From positions 124,001 through 188,000 of the forward strand of contig DATLRC010000021.1 of the NCBI GenBank assembly GCA_035534895.1: a DNA stretch of 64,000 nt. The letters are read 5' to 3'. Origin of the DNA: DATLRC01 sp035534895. Its GTDB lineage: Bacteria; Patescibacteriota; Saccharimonadia; Saccharimonadales; UBA4665. The stretch's first letter is position 1. The number at the start of each line of letters is the position of its first letter. Positions 25,501 through 31,940 of this stretch are shown piece by piece. A program made the position numbers and the translations under genes. The notes beneath the pieces were generated by a model. That model ran no database searches and had not been told where the DNA came from. It saw only the letters and a program-made list of their open reading frames with translations.

Positions 25501-25941
25501 TTGATAACCCGAGTTCCAACCCAAATAATCTTGAGACGTAACGACCGATAAGGTAATGCTGCTTTGGTTAATGTTGTCTTGCCAGGTTTGGATATCAGCC
25601 GCACTAGGACTTCTGCCATAACCAGGAGCAGCTTGACCAAGCATTAAGTTAATTAGAAAGGCAGCGCCTGTTTGTTCTTGGGCATTACCAGAACTTAACA
25701 GACTCTCAATATAGCTAATGAAACCTGATTTAGATCGAGCAGAGCTAGGAATACCATTAGGAATTACTGGCGTGTAAAGATTATTGCCTGATGGTGTAAA
25801 GCATTTATTATCAAAATAGCCACAGCTCCATGTTCTGCCCCCTGGATCAGCTAAAACTTTTGGGCTAGTATAAAGCGCTAACACAAATAAAGATAAGCAG
25901 GCCAGTGCTATAAATCCTTTGTGGTGTTTGATTGTGAACAA
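22552..25941 (-). CDS. Large secreted Tyr/Cys-rich surface protein of the pilus locus
   Basis: This 1129-aa protein starts with a signal peptide (about 1-31, cleavage near VLADPGG). Regions follow in order: an N-terminal domain with Cys; Ig-like stretches (about 310-410, with TGTFSDPDGPTSA); a Pro/Gly/Ser linker (about 420-445); a Tyr-rich region (about 450-640) with three repeats of a YxCPYG...CxY pattern; another Ig-like domain (about 680-790); and a C-terminal beta-rich domain (about 940-1090) resembling PilX/beta-helix tails. It probably sits outside the cell as an adhesin or pilus-tip protein, in the place PilY1 takes elsewhere, but I see no PilY1 domain. Confidence 0.72.
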   Translation of the reverse strand: MFTIKHHKGFIALACLSLFVLALYTSPKVLADPGGRTWSCGYFDNKCFTPSGNNLYTPVIPNGIPSSARSKSGFISYIESLLSSGNAQEQTGAAFLINLMLGQAAPGYGRSPSAADIQTWQDNINQSSITLSVVTSQDYLGWNSGYQNIYHPSSNTFNLFDNDDAFYPTSGSAPALDFYYKGNLVFIVKLSCGNPLGDFPQGLPQAPKIHKPAGKIVNSSCTSVEVFAKDSNYPNETLDVQITLATSSKSSTLQSQANHYHTFVTPSWVQNMTTKNTVTVSYYIRDPNNPANPTGWAFNGRVTIQEPCKTTNNPPTGSLIVACTSSTAGKATGTFSDPDGPTSALIKVAGISYATATFSPHTWYGIPIPNSGSTSVTLYVKDVGPKGTNTYQLVASATLTNTNCISKGPNCNGQNTKPTINLPPGTTPAPSGSSQGPSGQGGASNTANEKYYQEVGGDYEITAAHDQYTPSPTTITWSPTGYQSSNSFVLDYSNYVSQYPYDDHQTTVTYNQKYTQTYWYTSSSPDYYTCPYGGSLSVSTCTYNANSYYSCPYNEYLGSSPNNTKCYYYSNNAYAGPATLVYYCPYGNLNGKTCTYTATAWYDWHQGSTTNPSPIDTTYNGSPLLNECYNRNFAVQNPSATDVTNITFDNNENPSQVTIGTQTTVQFSLTLAPSGALGVRHPARVNGLQYTGTYYVRHANGSLIPFYAQPTDSQQFNIGSASPTPGSPAEAPPYVYNPSYSVSVPPLEVGDEICAQFTIYPQGDQVDENGNIQQSNGLTVTSTPVTATSLSNCSSPITNEPYAHFFGGDVSAGGGFTSLSSCNSAGDIKTNIKSSGPPASGSAVQLGALSINAISGFASASLRTTDPTSATGLSFGNYGVPGSYGGSLGGQHCIPDYYATLPPGTPLSGNINGIDVQSSGSRAYSFNGNQSLNRSLALGNGAEVSVYVNGNVEISQNIVLANTSWGSLSQVPSFFLIVKGNIYIDPGVTQLDGVYVAEGTGSTGIIDTCANGFSSYPISVLYNACGPSAANNYTNTQLTINGAFIANNVKLDRAFSSLRHSVAGENPNAGSSPHDCDVQNGSSTTPELDCAAEIFNFSPETYLGLPDMTPFAGPGKNKYDYFTSLSPVL

Positions 25942-25945
25942 TCGG

Positions 25946-26530
25946 TTATCCTCCTAATTGGCTTATGGCCACCTGCATATCTTGAGCACTATTGCCATCA
26001 CCAATGTCAAAGAAACGTTTCTCAGCCAAACGATAGAATTGTATGGCTATCACTTTATTGCCGAGGCCTGCTTCACTTTCTGCTTGAAGTTGGGCTGAGT
26101 TGGCGGTCGGTTGAACTTCCTCGGCATTTTTAGAGGCAGCGAGAGCCATATTAAAGTTGTTTTGGTTAAGATAAGTTTCCGATAATAATTCGTACAGGTG
26201 ACCCTTAACAGATCGGGCTTTGGTACTACTAATCTCATTATTTAATAGCATCTCAGCCTCAGCAGCCTTACCTTGATATTGTAGACTTGATACCTGGACA
26301 CCAACATTACCTAATGAAGGCAATTTTGGTATTGTACTTTTCTGAGTAGGTTGATAAACCCCTAATAAATAGTATGCCGTTCCAGCCATAACTAAAATAA
26401 TAAGAGATGCTACAATGTAAGGCTTTTTAAAGACAGACTTTATGTGCAAGTTTGCTATATCCTTTGAAACAGACCCTTTACCTTTGGTCAAAACATTTAG
26501 CGAAACACTTTTTAAATTATTTTTACTCAT
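25946..26530 (-). CDS. Membrane-anchored TPR-like protein
   Basis: The 194-aa protein has a transmembrane helix (about residues 38-60, IVASLIILVMAGTAYYLLG) and then helix-turn-helix repeats: SLQYQGKAAEAEMLLNNEI, SETYLNQNNFNMALAASKN and a third unit, typical of TPRs. The ATG at 26530 is used because the upstream frame opens only with TTG. It ends 4 nt before the large surface protein, so it may assist export or assembly of that protein. Confidence 0.7.
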   Translation of the reverse strand: MSKNNLKSVSLNVLTKGKGSVSKDIANLHIKSVFKKPYIVASLIILVMAGTAYYLLGVYQPTQKSTIPKLPSLGNVGVQVSSLQYQGKAAEAEMLLNNEISSTKARSVKGHLYELLSETYLNQNNFNMALAASKNAEEVQPTANSAQLQAESEAGLGNKVIAIQFYRLAEKRFFDIGDGNSAQDMQVAISQLGG

Positions 26531-26699
26531 AGCACATTTGATAAGCTTTAGCTTGATAATAACAGAACACAGGGGGACAAACAATAAAGTGAATCCCTAA
26601 CTGTGCCACCGAAAGATAAAGGAAAAAGTGGTTATTCTGATGCGTATATTGCAAAGATGCGACGAGAGTCAGATTCAGCGAAAAGAAGTATGGCGTACT

Positions 26700-26969
26700 T
26701 TATTGATAAACTTGATTATGGCTACCGACATCAAGAAAAATATACGTGCTATCAGTTTCCTCATAAACTACTCTGACATCTCCTACTATTGAAAAGGCGC
26801 ACTTGCCCTTCATTCTGCCTTTTAAGGCATGATCGTCCAGAAGACTATCGCGTTCGCCTTTCTGAAAAGCTGCAATTCGATTAGCGTATGTATCTCTTAA
26901 ATTGCGGTTTGGCAAAATTCGTTTCTTGTAGGATTTATCAAAGTCTTTAGTAAGGCGTATCGGTTTCAT
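26700..26969 (-). CDS. RelE/YafQ-family mRNA interferase toxin
   Basis: The 89-aa protein starts with MKPIRLTKDFDKSYKKR and has LLDDHALKGRMKGKCAFSI, then GDVRVVYEE and DVGSHNQVY. This is the YafQ-like branch of the RelE toxin superfamily, ribosome-dependent or free mRNA endonucleases. The terminal His-Asn-x-Val-Tyr and the central Arg are the likely active residues. It overlaps its antitoxin by 4 nt (ATGA), so translation is coupled. It is the only RelE-type module in the window. Confidence 0.9.
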   Translation of the reverse strand: MKPIRLTKDFDKSYKKRILPNRNLRDTYANRIAAFQKGERDSLLDDHALKGRMKGKCAFSIVGDVRVVYEETDSTYIFLDVGSHNQVYQ

Positions 26970-27253
26970 AACTTATCTAAGTGAGCCATCATTTCTTCTA
27001 CGGAATGAAACGGTTTACTTACGTTTTTGCCTTGTTTAGCTTCTTCAGATGCCCTATTGAGCCTTTTAACTGCAGCTGGGCTTGGTTCACCCCAATCGTC
27101 ATCATCAAAACTGAGAATGCGACTTTCCGCTTCTGCTTTAGCCCAGACGCGAATATAGGCTTGGGCAGAGTCAAAACCTAGCCGCTTAGCTTTAGCTTCT
27201 AGCTGTTCACGTATAGTCTTATCCATGGGTATGTGAAGTGTGGTAGTGTTCAT
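26966..27253 (-). CDS. RelB/DinJ-like antitoxin
   Basis: The 95-aa protein begins MNTTTLHIPMDKTIREQLEAKAKRLGF, a ribbon-helix-helix domain typical of RelB/DinJ antitoxins, and ends in an acidic to mixed tail (FDDDDWGEPSPAAVKRLNRA) that should bind the toxin. The ATG at 27253 is chosen because the alternative at 27259 is a TTG that would fall at the transcription start. The promoter ends 8 nt upstream. It precedes the YafQ-like toxin gene. Confidence 0.88.
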   Translation of the reverse strand: MNTTTLHIPMDKTIREQLEAKAKRLGFDSAQAYIRVWAKAEAESRILSFDDDDWGEPSPAAVKRLNRASEEAKQGKNVSKPFHSVEEMMAHLDKL

Positions 27254-27261
27254 ATACAATA

Positions 27262-27290
27262 AGTATATTAAAGATATATGTAAATGTCAA
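27262..27290 (-). promoter_or_regulatory. Consensus promoter of RelBE-like module
   Basis: On the minus strand, TTGACA (27290-27285), a 17-nt spacer and TATACT (27267-27262) lie 8 nt before the ATG at 27253. A CATATA/TATATG inverted repeat (27251-27256 and 27275-27280) brackets the -10 and includes the start codon. Confidence 0.8.
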
Positions 27291-27307
27291 ACTAAATTAA
27301 ACCCTAT

Positions 27308-27356
27308 CTGTTACAATTAAGAGCATGTCTTCATCTGTTTCGTGTGGCATCGTCAG
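27308..27356 (+). pseudogene. Partial copy of ychF promoter and first codons
   Basis: The sequence TGtTACAAT, 7 nt, then ATG (27325) resembles the ychF start region at 28289-28304, and 10 codons match: MSSSVSCGIV here against MSSSISCGIV in ychF. Over the 29 nt from the ATG, 23 are identical, with four of the six differences silent. After that the frame diverges and stops after 25 codons. It is a short remnant or a duplicated site, not a gene. Confidence 0.6.
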
Positions 27357-27513
27357 CTCGCAACCATACCATTCAGTATCACCTTCGACATGCCGGAATT
27401 AGACAAGCAGACTCGTGGTTACCTTCCTGAATACATACAAGAGCTACAAATTACCATTGGTGGTGAAGGGTAATTCATTGCCACAAACAGCCTGATTAAT
27501 GGTATATAGATAC

Positions 27514-27930
27514 CTAGTGCCATTCGGCAAGAAGAGTAGTTGGCAACAACTCTTTGGTAATTTTTGATAGAGGTATATCGTTCGTTATAAACATATCAAC
27601 ACTTACCGACATGGCTGTTGCTGTGTGCAAAGCATCTGGCAGCTTAAGCTTTGGGCCGTATTGCTTTCGCAGTTGACCAGCTTTTAAACAAATATCATCG
27701 CCTGCCGGAATAGTTGACAGGTTTTCAATGTGGACAAAGAAACTCTCCAAGTCCAGATTGTTTTTATTAGACGTGCTTACGCTCAGAATTTCACCATATG
27801 CAATGGAAGATGTAATTGCCCGATGTTTACCTTGTGCAATATCACGCACTAACTGTTGGGCGATTGAACTATGCTCCTCGTTTTGTGAAAGAGCGGCAAT
27901 AAATACGTTGCTATCAAGAGCAATTAGCAT
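27514..27930 (-). CDS. vapC: PIN-domain toxin of the third VapBC-like module
   Basis: The 138-aa protein has the PIN residues: MLIALDSNVFIAAL with the first Asp, Glu in SIAYGEILSV, Asp in KLPDALHTATA and a final Asp in MFITNDIPL. The start at 27930 gives the usual N-terminus; an ATG at 27951 would overlap the antitoxin by 13 nt and add MGRLNTA. It lies 8 nt downstream of the antitoxin gene. The expected role is a toxin ribonuclease. Confidence 0.87.
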   Translation of the reverse strand: MLIALDSNVFIAALSQNEEHSSIAQQLVRDIAQGKHRAITSSIAYGEILSVSTSNKNNLDLESFFVHIENLSTIPAGDDICLKAGQLRKQYGPKLKLPDALHTATAMSVSVDMFITNDIPLSKITKELLPTTLLAEWH

Positions 27931-27938
27931 TGCAGTAT

Positions 27939-28184
27939 TTAGTCTTCCCATTCCTTATCACGGATATTGCGTAATTTCGCTGTAGCGTTTTTGGGGAAAG
28001 CATGATCATATATGCCTAAGAAATCGTCCAGTGTTTTGTCTTTACGGAAAACAATTTCATGTTCGGTAACACTTTCAACTCTGAAGCGTTGGCCAGTCGA
28101 TTTATCAAGACCTAGCTTTTTACGAGCTGTTTTTGGTATAACGACCTGGTACTTACTAGATAAGGTTACGACTTGTGTTTTCAT
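27939..28184 (-). CDS. vapB: AbrB-fold antitoxin of the third module
   Basis: MKTQVVTLSSKYQVVIPKTARKKLGL shows an AbrB/MazE domain with the SSKYQVVIPK signature; 81 aa in total. The start at 28184 is preferred because a promoter ends 7 nt before it; the longer frame to 28220 would lie over the promoter. The C-terminus, with FLGIYDHAFPKNATAK, should bind the PIN toxin. Confidence 0.88.
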   Translation of the reverse strand: MKTQVVTLSSKYQVVIPKTARKKLGLDKSTGQRFRVESVTEHEIVFRKDKTLDDFLGIYDHAFPKNATAKLRNIRDKEWED

Positions 28185-28186
28185 AT

Positions 28187-28250
28187 GTTTAACTATAGCC
28201 AACCGTTTAACGATTGTCAATAGGTGTTACTTGCAAGAGTCTGTTTAACG
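28187..28250 (-). promoter_or_regulatory. Promoter and three GTTTAAC repeats of the third module
   Basis: On the minus strand, TTGACA (28220-28215), a 17-nt spacer and TATAGT (28197-28192) lie 7 nt before the ATG at 28184. The plus-strand word GTTTAAC occurs at 28187, 28205 and 28243; the last two extend to GTTTAACG. The first two are 18 nt apart and overlap the -10 and spacer, as an autoregulatory operator would. Confidence 0.65.
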
Positions 28251-28288
28251 TTATTAACCCTTCCCCACTTTTTTAGGACAGGCTGCTC

Positions 28289-28297
28289 TGTTACTAT
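28289..28297 (+). promoter_or_regulatory. Extended -10 promoter of ychF
   Basis: TGtTACTAT ends at 28297, 6 nt before the ATG at 28304. There is no Shine-Dalgarno sequence, so a leaderless mRNA is predicted. Confidence 0.6.
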
Positions 28298-28303
28298 TTG
28301 CAT

Positions 28304-29392
28304 ATGTCATCATCTATCTCCTGCGGCATTGTTGGCTTGCCGAACGTTGGCAAATCAACGTTATTTAATGTCTTGACCGGAAGCAATATACTGGCTGCCA
28401 ACTACCCTTTTGCCACAATTGAGCCTAATACCGGTACAGTACCGGTGCCCGACGAACGTCTTGCTAAGTTAGCCGCTCTTTATAAAACAACTCGGATCAT
28501 TCCGGCAACAGTAACCTTTGTGGACATCGCCGGATTAGTGGCTGGTGCTAGTAAGGGAGAGGGTTTAGGGAATCAATTCTTGGGTCATATCCGATCCACG
28601 AACACTATTATTCAAGTGGTACGAGCTTTTGATGACTCAAGCGTTATACATGTTGACACAATCTATGACCCAGCCAAAGATATAGATGTTATCAATACCG
28701 AGCTAGTTCTAGCTGACCTGCAAACACTATCCAAACGACTGCCAAAACTCCAGAAAGAAGCGCGAGCTGACATAAAACTTCAACCGGTACTAGAAACCTA
28801 TTTGCAAGCGAATAAATTGTTAGACGGTGGAGATCCACTCTGGAAATATTCTAATATTGATTCTGAGTCCTTGGCAGATTTGCGGTTGTTAACTATGAAG
28901 CCAGTTATTTATTTATTTAATCTTGGCGAAGACAAGTTAAGTGATGAAAGTCTCAAGCACAAATTAAAGCAAATGGTTGCTCCCGCCGAAGCGCTATTTG
29001 TCTGTGCGAAATTAGAAGATGAGCTTAAAGATCTTGACAACATTGATGCGGCCGAACTGCTTATGAGTTATGGTCAAACTGAATCAGGCTTAATACAGCT
29101 TATCAATGTCGCCTACCAAACACTGCATCTCCAAAGCTTTTTGACAGCCGGGGAAAAAGAAGTTAGAGCCTGGACTATACCCCGTGGTACGACTGCCCCA
29201 CAAGCAGCTGGAGTTATTCATGGAGACTTCGAACGCGGCTTCATCGCTGCAGAAATCGTAAACTATCAAGACCTTCTAGCAGCCGGTTCACTGTCTGCAG
29301 CCAAGCGGGTTGGCAAAGTTCGAACCGAAGGAAAGAGTTATATTATGCAACCAGATGATGTAGTTGAGTTTCGCTTTAACGTTAGTAAATAA
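28304..29392 (+). CDS. ychF: Redox-regulated ATPase/GTPase YchF
   Basis: YchF is an Obg-family P-loop protein that prefers ATP and associates with ribosomes. G1 is GLPNVGKSTLFN (about residue 11); G3 is DIAGLVAGASKGEGLGNQFL; the G4 position reads NLGE, as in YchF, which lacks the NKxD guanine-specificity motif. The C-terminal TGS-like domain contains VRAWTIPRGTTAPQAAGVIH and ends DVVEFRFNVSK. Length 362 aa is typical. The 3' end overlaps the convergent PH-domain gene by 11 nt. Confidence 0.96.
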   Translation: MSSSISCGIVGLPNVGKSTLFNVLTGSNILAANYPFATIEPNTGTVPVPDERLAKLAALYKTTRIIPATVTFVDIAGLVAGASKGEGLGNQFLGHIRSTNTIIQVVRAFDDSSVIHVDTIYDPAKDIDVINTELVLADLQTLSKRLPKLQKEARADIKLQPVLETYLQANKLLDGGDPLWKYSNIDSESLADLRLLTMKPVIYLFNLGEDKLSDESLKHKLKQMVAPAEALFVCAKLEDELKDLDNIDAAELLMSYGQTESGLIQLINVAYQTLHLQSFLTAGEKEVRAWTIPRGTTAPQAAGVIHGDFERGFIAAEIVNYQDLLAAGSLSAAKRVGKVRTEGKSYIMQPDDVVEFRFNVSK

Positions 29393-30428
29393 GCTGGTTG
29401 TAGCTATACTGATCAGTAACTTTTGGCGTAGGGTTGACTTGGCTGTGAGCATGAAACGAGGGTCTACCGAACTTGCGATTGCGAAGCATCATCGGCAACT
29501 TTGCATAGGCAATCCTCATGGCATTTACCTCTAGATCTTTTGCCATTTGCCCATCATACGAAGCCGTATTATTAAGTCCTTGGTTCTGTAATAAATCTGT
29601 CGGTGCTTTTTCGTCGATTGCTGCTATTTTGCTAGTCTGCTTCAAGTTTAGCGCTCTACCAAAGACTTCTTTCATGCCTTCGGCGTAAAGCTCATCTGCC
29701 GGAACGGTATTAGTCATTATTGGTTGACCAGCTAGAGGAGATTCGGCTGCCGGTATGTTAGGCTCAGGAACTTTAGCACTTAATTCCGGTATTTTATGAC
29801 CAGTTTGTTGTTTATACTCTTGTAGTAAGCTTTGTGTAAACAAATAGTCAGCAACTTCTGGGCTTGGACGTGGTGGTGCTACCGCTTGAAGTTTCGTTGC
29901 TTCAACTTGGCCAGTCTGCTGCAGGCGTTGTTGTAGCTCGAGTTGATAATTATGCTGAGCAACTAGGTAAGTTTGTAGCTGTTGATTAATTTGTTCAAGG
30001 TGTTGTTTCTGCCCCTCAGCATGATAGTTTTGTTGTTGTTTAATCTCTGACATTCGGTTTTGGACATGTCCAATTAGCTTGCGAAGTCGTGGTTGATTGT
30101 AGCTGGTAAATTTTAATATTTTATTTCCAGCACTAATTGTTATATGTGCGCCAAATAATCTGTGGCTGTAGTCGATTTCGTTAATCATATCAAATCGTAA
30201 ATCTTCAACTGTTAGGTATTTAAGTGGTTTTTTGTCAACCAACAGAACTCTTATGTCGGTAGAGACCAATAAGGCGAATCCGCCTTCGTACATACCGTTA
30301 ACACATTCGTATATCTTTTCTTCTGGTAGCAAGATATGTGGTAATTCACCGCATTCTGCTCTGCCCCATGCATGGTAATTAAATTTAAGGCGCTTGAACT
30401 GGGCTTCCACGCTTTTTGCGTCGACCAT
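29382..30428 (-). CDS. PH-domain protein with coiled-coil, Gln-rich tail
   Basis: The N-terminal region (about residues 25-125) looks like a YokE/bPH-type PH domain: LLPEEKIYECVNGMYEGGF, then LVSTDIRVLLVDKKPL, then IDYSHRLFGAHITISAGNK. A Gln-rich coiled coil follows (about 130-190) and then a Pro/Ala-rich low-complexity tail. There is no signal peptide, so it is probably cytoplasmic. A strong AAAGGAGGT Shine-Dalgarno 6-7 nt before the ATG at 30428 sets the start. Function is unknown. Confidence 0.7.
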   Translation of the reverse strand: MVDAKSVEAQFKRLKFNYHAWGRAECGELPHILLPEEKIYECVNGMYEGGFALLVSTDIRVLLVDKKPLKYLTVEDLRFDMINEIDYSHRLFGAHITISAGNKILKFTSYNQPRLRKLIGHVQNRMSEIKQQQNYHAEGQKQHLEQINQQLQTYLVAQHNYQLELQQRLQQTGQVEATKLQAVAPPRPSPEVADYLFTQSLLQEYKQQTGHKIPELSAKVPEPNIPAAESPLAGQPIMTNTVPADELYAEGMKEVFGRALNLKQTSKIAAIDEKAPTDLLQNQGLNNTASYDGQMAKDLEVNAMRIAYAKLPMMLRNRKFGRPSFHAHSQVNPTPKVTDQYSYNQLIY

Positions 30429-30512
30429 CAAATTACCTCCTTTATTTAAATCTACCTAAGAAACATAGTAATGGTGTTGGCCGAAAGAGACCGTAAGAAT
30501 ACTCACTAACAA

Positions 30513-30530
30513 TGTGAGATTTTTGTCACA
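30513..30530. promoter_or_regulatory. CRP-like palindrome upstream of the Crp/Fnr gene
   Basis: TGTGA-N8-TCACA is a perfect inverted repeat lying 59 nt before the regulator ATG. Its half-sites match the classical CRP half-site, although the usual spacer is 6. A TAAATT hexamer with a TTGCTT about 18-19 nt upstream may be the promoter; it ends about 5 nt before the ATG. Autoregulation by the encoded protein is the simplest reading. Confidence 0.5.
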
Positions 30531-30588
30531 AAATATAAGATTGATAATAAAACTTGCTTTATTGGTCGCTTTGGGCATAAATTAGAGT

Positions 30589-31242
30589 ATGTTGTCTACC
30601 ATCAAGCAGACAGCCAAGTTGGTGGAAGTATTTCGAGATGGTGGCGTAAGACAAACTTGGAATAAAGGAGACTATGTTATCCGTCCCGGCGAAGCCCCGC
30701 CGGGTGTTTTTTATATAGAGCATGGACTGGTAAAAGCTTATGACATTACCAAATATGGTGAAGAAAACTTACTTATTATCCGTAAGGAAGAAGAGATCTT
30801 CCCACTCATATGGGCACTGACTGGCCAGGAAAGAAGTGTTATTTATCAGGTCTTGGCACCGACTTCAACTTGGCAAATTAGCTTCGATAGTTTTCAAAAA
30901 TATCTTTTGAGTCATCCATCTGCACTGGCACCCGTACTAGATATGACAGTTGAGATGTACCGTTTACATAGCGAGCGTATTTTAAATCTGGAATACCGAT
31001 CAGTAAGGGAGCGGATTATCTCATTTTTATTAACTATGGCCGTTCGCTTCGGTAAAGAGACCGAGGACGGATTGATAATTAGTGCTCCCTTGCGACACCA
31101 AGATATAGCAAGTTCGGTCAATGCCACCAGGGAAACTACTAGTCGAGAGCTGGCAGTTTTAGAGCGTAAAGGATTGTTGCGCAACCGCCAATCACTTATT
31201 TTACTTAAAGATATTGCTGGGCTACGCAAACATATCAATTAG
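30589..31242 (+). CDS. Crp/Fnr-family transcription regulator
   Basis: The 217-aa protein has an N-terminal cyclic-nucleotide-binding-like beta barrel (about 15-125, with YVIRPGEAPPGVFYIEHGLVK split over two strands), a long dimerisation helix and a C-terminal winged helix (about 150-215). The recognition helix is in ISAPLRHQDIASSV and NATRETTSRELAVLERKGL. The phosphate-binding motif of true cAMP receptors (RxSxx) is not clear, and the Fnr cysteines are absent, so the effector is unknown. A CRP-like palindrome lies upstream. Confidence 0.88.
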   Translation: MLSTIKQTAKLVEVFRDGGVRQTWNKGDYVIRPGEAPPGVFYIEHGLVKAYDITKYGEENLLIIRKEEEIFPLIWALTGQERSVIYQVLAPTSTWQISFDSFQKYLLSHPSALAPVLDMTVEMYRLHSERILNLEYRSVRERIISFLLTMAVRFGKETEDGLIISAPLRHQDIASSVNATRETTSRELAVLERKGLLRNRQSLILLKDIAGLRKHIN

Positions 31243-31262
31243 TTTTGACTAATTGATTTTAG

Positions 31263-31919
31263 TTACTTCCAGTGAAGAATAATATTTTTAAGCGTTCGAA
31301 CAATAGTCTGATGGGTTGGCACATCTTGCTTATCATAATAATGATTGGTATCAATGTAGTTCTCAACGACACTTTGGCAATATATCTCATCAGCTAATAA
31401 ATGCATCCTGTCGACTGCCGAGACACTGGCCAGCGGTACAGCAATAATCAATTTTTCAAAAGCAATCGGCTTTAGAAATTCACTAGCCATATCTAGTAAA
31501 AAGCCGTCTTTTAAGCCATCGGCCACTAAAATAATATTATGACCTTTGAGCAAATCCCGACTTATAAGTCCACCTCCTCCGAGTAATTGATTCATTTCGT
31601 GAAGACGAGTAAATTTCTCTTGCTCAATATAATTTCTGTATTCACCGACGATTTCATCTATTTCACTGGGAGCATAGGCACTATTATATGAGAAATCTCC
31701 TTGAGCCGTAATCCCACCAATGGCATTTGGTTCACGAGGAAGCATAATTTCCTGACTAACCAGCATCGTTAAGACACAGTGCAGCTGCATGGCGATTTGG
31801 GCACCAACCATAACTCCACCGTCATTGAGGGCTACGACAGCACAGTTTTCATAGCGATACTTCAGTAACAATTGTGAAGCCAGCATCCGCCCAGCTTGCA
31901 ATCTCGAAGAAAAGTACAT
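31263..31919 (-). CDS. Phosphoribosyltransferase-like protein with degenerate PRPP loop
   Basis: The first part, FSSRLQAGRMLASQLLLKY, then VVALNDGGVMVGAQIA and a later AIGGITAQG, follows type I phosphoribosyltransferases of the FrdRxxAGxxLA group. The PRPP-binding loop, normally DD(S/T)xxTG, reads ILVADGLKDGFLL here: the first Asp is Ala and the Thr is Asp. Catalysis is therefore doubtful, and it may be regulatory. The gene has its own extended -10 (31926-31934) within 22 nt of tlyA. Confidence 0.7.
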   Translation of the reverse strand: MYFSSRLQAGRMLASQLLLKYRYENCAVVALNDGGVMVGAQIAMQLHCVLTMLVSQEIMLPREPNAIGGITAQGDFSYNSAYAPSEIDEIVGEYRNYIEQEKFTRLHEMNQLLGGGGLISRDLLKGHNIILVADGLKDGFLLDMASEFLKPIAFEKLIIAVPLASVSAVDRMHLLADEIYCQSVVENYIDTNHYYDKQDVPTHQTIVRTLKNIILHWK

Positions 31920-31925
31920 AAGCGT

Positions 31926-31934
31926 AGTTTAGCA
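31926..31934 (-). promoter_or_regulatory. Extended -10 promoter of the phosphoribosyltransferase-like gene
   Basis: The minus strand reads TGcTAAACT ending at 31926, 6 nt before the ATG at 31919. The mRNA would be leaderless even though the gene lies close behind tlyA. Confidence 0.5.
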
Positions 31935-31940
31935 TTGCGT

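Noticed and set aside
26603..26776. 57-codon GTG-started frame on the plus strand, Lys/Arg-rich at the start
   Set aside because: Its second half lies antisense to the YafQ-like toxin gene and there is no ribosome-binding site or well-placed -10.
27390..27473. 27-codon ATG frame between the ychF remnant and the VapC gene
   Set aside because: Very short, no start signals, no recognisable family. The open frame extends upstream to 27321 but without a start codon.
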